Part shown: positions 1-4,152 of the stretch, piece after piece
Layout: every line of letters begins with the position of its first letter
Numbering within the stretch: position 1 is the stretch's first letter
Notes under the pieces: model-generated
Database searches by the model: none
Told to the model about the DNA's origin: nothing
Seen by the model: only the letters and a program-made list of their open reading frames with translations
Made by a program: the position numbers and the translations under genes
Source of the DNA: an uncultured Clostridia bacterium
Lineage (GTDB): Bacteria > Bacillota > Clostridia > UMGS1810
Length of the DNA: 5,315 bases
Assembly: GCA_905210855.1 (NCBI GenBank)
Contig: CAJLYL010000096.1
Span: 1-5,315, forward strand
Direction: 5' to 3'

Positions 1-101
1 AGGTATATATTTTATTTTGGCTCGCTCAGACAGCTGTGCAGTGGCGCAGAACTCGCTCACTCAAAATAAAATATACACCTCCACGCCTTTGAGGAAAATA
101 T
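1..101 (+). repeat. AT-armed stem-loop repeat element, copy A
   Basis: Bases 1-19 (aggtatatattttattttg) and 62-80 (caaaataaaatatacacct) are inverted repeats that pair at 18 of 19 positions; the exception is A5 opposite C76. The 42-base interior holds a second short stem, CTGTGC (34-39) with GCGCAG (44-49), closed by AGTG. A related copy (B) lies at 2475-2576 in the same orientation. It shares the core pattern GACAGC-x-GTGC-x-GT-x-GCGC-x-GAACTCG and also a trailing segment outside the arms (cctttgaggaaaatat, 86-101), so the unit is larger than the palindrome. I see no reading frame of substance or transposase in it. It could be a non-autonomous mobile repeat, a structured RNA, or both. The upstream boundary is unknown because the element begins at the window edge. 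Confidence 0.8.
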
Positions 102-110
102 GCGCTATGT

Positions 111-181
111 GAAAGGCTCCCCTGTGCAAGGGGAGCAGTCATTCGGTTTGATTCAAACCGAATGACTGAGGGGTTGTCCCC
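111..181. repeat. Three-hairpin clostridial intergenic repeat
   Basis: Three consecutive stem-loops sit almost without spacer. GCTCCCCT (116-123) pairs with AGGGGAGC (129-136). AGTCATTCGGTTTG (137-150) pairs perfectly over 14 bp with CAAACCGAATGACT (154-167) around a 3-base loop. GGGG (170-173) pairs with CCCC (178-181). The outer words ggctcccctgtgcaaggggagc and gactgaggggttgtc match an interspersed repeat I recall as abundant in gut Clostridia, in which the middle hairpin varies while the flanks are constant; that recognition is from memory. No U tract follows, so it is not a classical intrinsic terminator, although it lies within the probable leader of the gene at 213. It directly follows copy A of the AT-armed element, so this gap is essentially two stacked repeats. 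Confidence 0.75.
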
Positions 182-201
182 ATAATCAAACACTACATTT
201 T

Positions 202-207
202 AGGAGG
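202..207 (+). promoter_or_regulatory. Ribosome binding site of the glycosyltransferase/pyruvyltransferase gene
   Basis: A full AGGAGG lies 5 bases before the ATG at 213. An in-frame TAG at 201-203 rules out any upstream in-frame start, so the ATG at 213 is well supported. I could not find a convincing promoter between the repeats and this site. Confidence 0.9.
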
Positions 208-212
208 AAAAC

Positions 213-2423
213 ATGAAAATCCTAATGGCATTAAACGGACTCGACATCGGCGGCGCCGAAACCCACGTTGTCGAGCTGTCAAAAGAACTCAAACGCCGCG
301 GACACGACATCGTCATGGTGTCCGCCGGCGGCGTGTATCAAAAGGAAGTTGAGGACGCCGGCATCAAGCACTACAAAATCGTGCTCAACTCGCGCGATGT
401 GCGCAGTATTCTCGGCGCAAAGGGGAAACTCAAGAAAATTCTCCTTGCCGAAAAGCCGGATATCGTCCACGCCCACGCGCGCATACCTGGCTTTCTGTTC
501 GGCTCTCTGCACAAGGAGATGAAGGGCAAGGACGCCTTTGTGTTCGTCACAACGGCTCACTGGACATTCGATACCTCTTTCCTTGTGAAAAAACTCACCT
601 GCTGGGGGCAAAAAACCCTTGCCGTCAGCGATGACCTGAAGAAATATCTGCTAAAATACTACCCCGAGGTTGACGAGAAAAACATCTACATCAGCATAAA
701 CGGCATTGACGGCAGAAAATTCAGCAAGGACATCTCCGGCGAGAGGGTGGCAAAGGAATTTAACCTTACGCCGGGCGCAAAGCGAATTGTATATGTCAGC
801 CGCCTGAACCCGGCGGTGTGCGCTCCGGCTTACGGAATCATAGAAAACATTGCGCGCATAGACGCCGCAGTGCCCGGGGTTGAGGCAATCATCGTGGGCG
901 GCGGCGACTGCTACGGCGACATGGCGGCAAAGGCAGAGGCGGCAAACGCCGCGCTCGGCAGGCGCGCCGTAATCATGGCAGGGCCGCGCACGGATATCAA
1001 CGAAATCCACGCCAACGCCGATGTGTGCGTGGGCGTAAGCCGCGCAATCCTCGAGCCGATGATTATGGAGAAAAAATGCGTTGTCGCCGGTCAGGAGGGT
1101 TACATCGGCATACTCACGCCGGACAAGCTCGATACCGCCATAGGCTGCAACTTCACCTGCCGCGGCTGCGCGCCGCTCGACAAATCAAGAATGAGCGACG
1201 ACATAATAAAACTGCTCCTTACGGACGGTGACGAAGCCAAGCAAATAACGGACTACGGCAAAAGCGTGGTCGAGACATACTATTCCGTCAAAAAAATGGC
1301 GGACGACAATTATCAGATGTACTGCGACGCCCTACGCGACTGCCGCACCGAGGCGGCAATCCTCGGTTACTACGGCTACGGCAACAGCGGCGACGACGCA
1401 CTGCTGCGCGCCGTGATAAGCGACATGAAAAAGGTTGACCCCACATTCACGCCCGTTGTGCTGTCGCACACGCCGTCCGACACAGAAAGACGGTACGGAG
1501 TAAAAAGCGTTGACAGATTCTCCGTGTCCGAGGTGCTGCGCACATTCAGGAGCACCAAGCTGCTCATAGTGGGCGGCGGCAGCCTGATTCAGGACATAAC
1601 CAGCACAAAATCGCTGCTGTACTACCTGTGGTGCATCCGCACCGCAAAGCGAATGGGGCTGAAAGTGATGCTCTATGCCAACGGCATAGGCCCGCTCACC
1701 AAAGAGGCAAACAAGCGCAAGGCGGCAAGGGTTCTAAACAGCGCCGACGTAATCACTCTGCGCGACGTTGAATCCGCGCAGCTGCTCTCCGACATCGGAG
1801 TGACAAAACCGCGCATAGAGATAACCGCCGATCCGGCGTTCAGCCTATCGCCCTGCTCGGAGGAAAGAAGTGCCGAACTGCTGAAATCTTTCGGCGTAAG
1901 CGGAGATTATTTTTGTATGTCCGTGCGCAGCTGGGGCGAAAATTCGGATGAAATAATGAAAAACCTTGCCGCTCTTTCCGACCGCATAGCGGAAAAACAC
2001 TCGCTTACGCCGCTGTTCATACCCATGCAGTACGAGCGCGACGCGGCAACGAGCAAAAAAATCATGTCCATGATGCGCTCGCGCGCGGCGATAACCGGCA
2101 GACCGCTCGACACCGAGAGCCTGATCGGCATAATCGGCGGCGCAAGGGCTGCCGTGGCGGTGCGGCTGCATATGCTCATCTTTGCGGCAGTGTCCGCGGT
2201 GCCGTCGCTCGGCATAGAGTACGACCCCAAGGTGGCAAGCTTTCAGAAATACATCGGTCAGCCATACTGCATAAAGCCGGACAAACTCGGCACTGACGGC
2301 ATAAAAACGGCGGACGAATTTATGGACAATCTCGGCAGGGTGCGCGCAGAGCTTGAAGCGGCGCTGCCCGAGCTTAAGAAAAAGGCATATCAAAATGCGG
2401 TGATTGCGAAAGAATTAATATAG
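213..2423 (+). CDS. csaB: Fused GT4-like glycosyltransferase and CsaB-type polysaccharide pyruvyl transferase
   Basis: This 736-residue protein has two enzyme domains. Residues 1 to about 372 resemble a GT4-family GT-B glycosyltransferase: an N-terminal strand followed by GLDIGGAETH (9-18), HAHAR (86-90), AVSDD (137-141), NGID (163-166), YVSRLN (194-199) and SRAILEPM (276-283). Residues from about 381 to the end match the polysaccharide pyruvyl transferase family (PF04230), CsaB type (TIGR03609): GYYGYGNSGDDALL (385-398), VGGGSLIQD (453-461), ANGIGPL (489-495), LRDVES (516-521), TADPAF (538-543) and RLHMLIFAA (651-659). CsaB transfers a pyruvyl ketal from phosphoenolpyruvate to a secondary cell-wall polysaccharide, classically on ManNAc, creating the ligand of SLH-domain surface proteins. 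A typical stand-alone CsaB is about half this length, so the extra half is the glycosyltransferase. I see no signal peptide or membrane span, suggesting a cytoplasmic enzyme acting on lipid-linked precursor. The sugar donor and acceptor are not predictable. The symbol applies to the C-terminal domain only. Confidence 0.85.
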   Translation: MKILMALNGLDIGGAETHVVELSKELKRRGHDIVMVSAGGVYQKEVEDAGIKHYKIVLNSRDVRSILGAKGKLKKILLAEKPDIVHAHARIPGFLFGSLHKEMKGKDAFVFVTTAHWTFDTSFLVKKLTCWGQKTLAVSDDLKKYLLKYYPEVDEKNIYISINGIDGRKFSKDISGERVAKEFNLTPGAKRIVYVSRLNPAVCAPAYGIIENIARIDAAVPGVEAIIVGGGDCYGDMAAKAEAANAALGRRAVIMAGPRTDINEIHANADVCVGVSRAILEPMIMEKKCVVAGQEGYIGILTPDKLDTAIGCNFTCRGCAPLDKSRMSDDIIKLLLTDGDEAKQITDYGKSVVETYYSVKKMADDNYQMYCDALRDCRTEAAILGYYGYGNSGDDALLRAVISDMKKVDPTFTPVVLSHTPSDTERRYGVKSVDRFSVSEVLRTFRSTKLLIVGGGSLIQDITSTKSLLYYLWCIRTAKRMGLKVMLYANGIGPLTKEANKRKAARVLNSADVITLRDVESAQLLSDIGVTKPRIEITADPAFSLSPCSEERSAELLKSFGVSGDYFCMSVRSWGENSDEIMKNLAALSDRIAEKHSLTPLFIPMQYERDAATSKKIMSMMRSRAAITGRPLDTESLIGIIGGARAAVAVRLHMLIFAAVSAVPSLGIEYDPKVASFQKYIGQPYCIKPDKLGTDGIKTADEFMDNLGRVRAELEAALPELKKKAYQNAVIAKELI

Positions 2424-2474
2424 TTGTCTGCGCGCGGATATTTTATTTTGTACGCACAAAGTCAAGTGCCGTCC

Positions 2475-2576
2475 GTGTATGTATTTTTTATTCTTGCCGA
2501 CTCGGACAGCAGTGCGGTAGCGCTGAACTCGTCGTCTAAGAATAAAAAATACACACACATCCTTTGATGAAATATT
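2475..2576 (+). repeat. AT-armed stem-loop repeat element, copy B
   Basis: Bases 2475-2495 pair with 2538-2558 at 20 of 21 positions, with A2479 opposite C2554 as the single exception; G2496/T2537 can add a wobble. The interior carries CAGTGC (2510-2515) pairing with GCGCTG (2520-2525) around GGTA. Compared with copy A the sequence has diverged, but the pairing is kept: T35-A48 becomes A2511-T2524, and outer pairs A1-T80, G2-C79 and A7-T74 become G-C, T-A and G-C. The trailing word cctttgatgaaatatt (2561-2576) matches the 3' flank of copy A. It has the same orientation as copy A, so the two are direct repeats around the gene at 213-2423. Confidence 0.8.
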
Positions 2577-2589
2577 TTCGACGCACACT

Positions 2590-2595
2590 TATAAT
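2590..2595 (+). promoter_or_regulatory. Possible -10 box for the TSCPD gene
   Basis: TATAAT at 2590-2595 is a perfect sigma-70/SigA -10 hexamer. The best -35 candidate, TTGATG (2564-2569), sits 20 bases upstream, which is longer than the usual 16-18, and there is no TGn extension. If used, transcription would start near 2602 and leave a leader of roughly 120 bases containing the hairpin at 2654-2675. In AT-rich repeat sequence such a hexamer can occur by chance. Confidence 0.3.
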
Positions 2596-2653
2596 TGTTG
2601 TCGATTTTTCAAAATAAAATATCTGCGCTGATTTACAAATTGAGTAATTGTAT

Positions 2654-2675
2654 GGGCGACCCTATGTGATCGCCC
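2654..2675. repeat. GGGCGA/TCGCCC hairpin, possible copy of an interspersed palindrome
   Basis: GGGCGA (2654-2659) pairs with TCGCCC (2670-2675) around a 10-base loop. The wording attgtatgggcgaccctatgtgatcgcccg resembles the short GGGCGACC-type palindromes I recall scattered through gut Clostridia genomes; that recognition is from memory and moderate. There is no U tract, so it is unlikely to be a terminator. It may be part of the leader of the gene at 2721. Confidence 0.5.
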
Positions 2676-2703
2676 GATGCATACCGAAGAAAATTAATTA
2701 ACG

Positions 2704-2711
2704 AAAGGAAG
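2704..2711 (+). promoter_or_regulatory. Ribosome binding site of the TSCPD gene
   Basis: AAAGGAAG at 2704-2711 provides an AGGA core about 9-11 bases before the ATG at 2721, slightly long spacing. An in-frame TAA at 2712-2714 lies between it and the ATG, which fixes 2721 as the start because no upstream in-frame start is possible. Confidence 0.75.
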
Positions 2712-2720
2712 TAATCAATC

Positions 2721-2975
2721 ATGACCTACGAATACACCCCCACGGGCGTATGCTCAAAAAAAATCTCCGTGGAAATTGAGGACGGAATCATAAAAAAGGT
2801 GCGCTTCACCGGCGGCTGCAACGGCAACACCCAAGGCGTGTCGCGCCTTGCCGAGGGCAGACCCGTAAACGAGGTAATCAGCGCCCTGTCCGGCATAAAG
2901 TGCGGCTTCCGCGACACCTCATGTCCCGACCAGCTCACAAAGGCGCTCAGGCAGGCGCTCGAGCAAAACGGCTGA
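2721..2975 (+). CDS. Small four-cysteine TSCPD-domain protein (TIGR03905-like)
   Basis: This 84-residue protein has the TSCPD signature at residues 66-70 and four cysteines, C11, C33, C61 and C68. The surrounding motifs, TPTGVCSKKI, FTGGCNGNTQG, IKCGF and TSCPDQLTKAL, match what I know of the TIGR03905 family of Clostridia, whose cellular role is uncharacterised. TSCPD domains also occur at the C-terminus of B12-dependent ribonucleotide reductases (NrdJ), so the four cysteines plausibly bind a metal such as zinc; this is inference from the spacing, not shown. There is no signal peptide or membrane segment. The full family length appears to be present, with a short acidic/amphipathic helix at the end (LTKALRQALEQ). 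It is single, ending in its own terminator, and faces galE convergently. No function in the neighbourhood is evident. Confidence 0.88.
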   Translation: MTYEYTPTGVCSKKISVEIEDGIIKKVRFTGGCNGNTQGVSRLAEGRPVNEVISALSGIKCGFRDTSCPDQLTKALRQALEQNG

Positions 2976-3042
2976 TTGCAAATTCAAAAAAGCAACGGGC
3001 ACTCCGCACAGGGGCGTCCGTTGCTTTTTGTATTTGCAATCA
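2973..3042. terminator. Long bidirectional intrinsic terminator between TSCPD gene and galE
   Basis: The inner stem AAAAAGCAACGG (2987-2998) pairs with CCGTTGCTTTTT (3018-3029), giving an A tract on one side and a T tract on the other, so it works as an intrinsic terminator on both strands. A two-base-scale interior loop separates it from an outer, perfect 11-bp stem: TGATTGCAAAT (2973-2983) with ATTTGCAATCA (3032-3042). The outer left arm contains the TGA stop codon of the TSCPD gene. It lies 21 bases past the galE stop at 3064 on the other strand and so serves both convergent genes. Confidence 0.9.
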
Positions 3043-3063
3043 ACCGTAAATAAAGCTGAAAAT

Positions 3064-4065
3064 TTATTTGAGATTCATCTGCGTAAATCTCCACGAATCC
3101 TCACACATCTCGTCAATTCCGCGCGCAGCCGTCCAGCCAAGCTCGGTTTTTGATTTTTCCGTGTCGGCGTAGCACATAGCTATGTCGCCGCTTCTTCTCG
3201 GCGCAATCTCATATTTAAGAGTTTTGCCGCAGGCTTTTTCGTATGCGTGCAGCACTTCAAGGACGGAATAACCCTTGCCCGTGCCGAGGTTATAAATCTT
3301 CACACCCGTGGTGCCGCTTATCTTCTCCACTGCCTTTATGTGACCGAGCGCCAGGTCAACCACATGGATGTAGTCCCTCACGCCCGTACCGTCCGGAGTG
3401 TCGTAGTCGTCGCCGAACACATTCAGGTGATCTCTTATGCCGATTGCAACCTGAGATATGTAGGGCACAAGGTTGTTCGGAATGCCGTTGGGGTTCTCGC
3501 CGATGAGTCCGCTCTTGTGCGCGCCGATGGGGTTGAAATAGCGCAGAAGCGCAATGCTCCATTCGTTGTCGGCTGTGTGAATATCGGTGAGTATGTTTTC
3601 AATCATGAGCTTTGTGCTGCCGTAAGGATTTGTTGTGTGCAGCGGAAAATCCTCTTTAATCGGCACTGTCTTGGGGCTGCCGTACACCGTTGCCGATGAC
3701 GAGAACACAATTTTTTTGCAGCCGTATTTCGCCATAGTCTCGGTGAGGATAAGCGTCGAGCCGATGTTGTTGTGGTAGTATTCCATGGGTTTCTCCACAG
3801 ATTCACCCACCGCCTTGAGACCGGCAAAGTGGAGCACGCAGTCAAACCGGTGCGTATCGAAAAGCTCATTGAGAGCTGCGCGGTTCAAAAGATCCATTTC
3901 GTGGTATTCGAGCGTCTTTCCGGTGATGCGCTCGACGCGCCGCAGGCACTCCGCGTTGGCGTTGACGAGATTGTCCACCACAACGACCGAATGTCCGGCG
4001 TTCAGAAGCTCCACGCAGGCGTGGCTGCCGATGTATCCGGCGCCGCCGGTAACGAGAACGTTCAT
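3064..4065 (-). CDS. galE: UDP-glucose 4-epimerase
   Basis: This 333-residue protein is a complete GalE of the extended short-chain dehydrogenase/reductase family (E. coli GalE is 338). It interconverts UDP-glucose and UDP-galactose in the cytoplasm using tightly bound NAD. Visible motifs: the Rossmann loop TGGAGYIGSH (6-15), D31-N32 at the end of the second strand, HFAGLKAVGES (79-89), SSSATVYG (122-129) with the catalytic Ser124, and Tyr148-x3-Lys152 in NPYGSTK. RYFNPIGAH and GTGVRDYIHVVDLA also match the family. Residue C298 aligns with E. coli Tyr299 and human Cys307, the position that decides whether the larger N-acetylated sugars fit. A Cys suggests possible UDP-GlcNAc/UDP-GalNAc epimerisation as well. 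The gene has its own strong ribosome binding site and a likely promoter, so it is probably monocistronic. It could feed galactose catabolism or cell-wall polysaccharide synthesis; the facing csaB-type gene favours the latter weakly. Confidence 0.96.
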   Translation of the reverse strand: MNVLVTGGAGYIGSHACVELLNAGHSVVVVDNLVNANAECLRRVERITGKTLEYHEMDLLNRAALNELFDTHRFDCVLHFAGLKAVGESVEKPMEYYHNNIGSTLILTETMAKYGCKKIVFSSSATVYGSPKTVPIKEDFPLHTTNPYGSTKLMIENILTDIHTADNEWSIALLRYFNPIGAHKSGLIGENPNGIPNNLVPYISQVAIGIRDHLNVFGDDYDTPDGTGVRDYIHVVDLALGHIKAVEKISGTTGVKIYNLGTGKGYSVLEVLHAYEKACGKTLKYEIAPRRSGDIAMCYADTEKSKTELGWTAARGIDEMCEDSWRFTQMNLK

Positions 4066-4072
4066 AAATACG

Positions 4073-4080
4073 ACCTCCTT
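4073..4080 (-). promoter_or_regulatory. Ribosome binding site of galE
   Basis: On the minus strand AAGGAGGT (complement of acctcctt) lies 7 bases before the galE ATG at 4065-4063. It is a near-perfect match to the anti-Shine-Dalgarno sequence and confirms the start. Confidence 0.92.
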
Positions 4081-4098
4081 ATAATATCACATTATCTC

Positions 4099-4127
4099 AT
4101 TGTAACCGAAACCCCCTGCTCTTTCAA
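4099..4127 (-). promoter_or_regulatory. Likely galE promoter
   Basis: On the minus strand TTGAAA (4127-4122) and TACAAT (4104-4099) are separated by exactly 17 bases, each one mismatch from the SigA consensus. The start point would be near 4092, giving a leader of under 30 bases that contains the ribosome binding site. The -35 box occupies the loop and adjoining stem bases of the upstream terminator-like hairpin, so the end of one transcription unit and the start of the next share the same bases. Confidence 0.7.
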
Positions 4128-4139
4128 GAGCAGGGGGTT
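4110..4139 (-). terminator. Terminator-like hairpin after the RND transporter gene
   Basis: The perfect stem AACCCCCTGCTC (minus strand 4139-4128) with GAGCAGGGGGTT (4121-4110) closes a TTGAAA hexaloop, of which further T-A pairs may form. It begins 14 bases past the transporter stop codon. The tail after the stem on the minus strand is TCGGTTAC, so the U tract is short and interrupted; the stem is strong but termination efficiency is uncertain. Confidence 0.7.
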
Positions 4140-4152
4140 CTAAGACAGGGAT

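Larger units (their letters stand above)
2432..2628. repeat. Outer inverted repeat C, enclosing copy B
   Basis: Bases 2432-2450 (gcgcggatattttattttg) pair with 2610-2628 (caaaataaaatatctgcgc) over 19 positions. The only irregular pair is G2436 opposite T2624, a wobble. The inner 12 bases of the left arm, tattttattttg, are identical to those of copy A (8-19), so C appears to belong to the same family by its arms. Its interior lacks the GACAGC..GAACTCG core; instead copy B sits inside it with unrelated flanks. The left arm starts only 8 bases after the stop codon at 2423, so any transcript of that gene reads into it. Arm spacing is about 160 bases, so hairpin formation over that distance is less certain than for A and B. 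Confidence 0.65.

Noticed and set aside
89..117. A promoter starting at TTGAGG (89-94)
   Set aside because: At 17-20 bases downstream the sequence is aaaggc to ggctcc, nothing like a -10 box.
1..212. A riboswitch or T-box leader for the gene at 213
   Set aside because: I see no T-box, S-box or other known aptamer core; the structures are accounted for by two repeat elements, and no terminator/antiterminator alternative with a U tract is visible.
1845..2393. A 182-codon minus-strand reading frame opposite the pyruvyltransferase domain
   Set aside because: It is antisense to a gene with clear family motifs, is rich in Arg, His and Cys in no recognisable pattern, and has no ribosome binding site. 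The same applies to the shorter overlapping frames at 279-611, 651-1010 and 1907-2230.
1..2628. An insertion sequence or composite transposon carrying the pyruvyltransferase gene
   Set aside because: No transposase gene is present, and the repeats lack visible target duplications; small non-autonomous or structural repeats fit better.
2424..2720. A small hidden gene or CRISPR array in the repeat-rich gap
   Set aside because: The repeats are inverted arms around a core and not regularly spaced direct repeats, and no frame with a start and ribosome site covers them.
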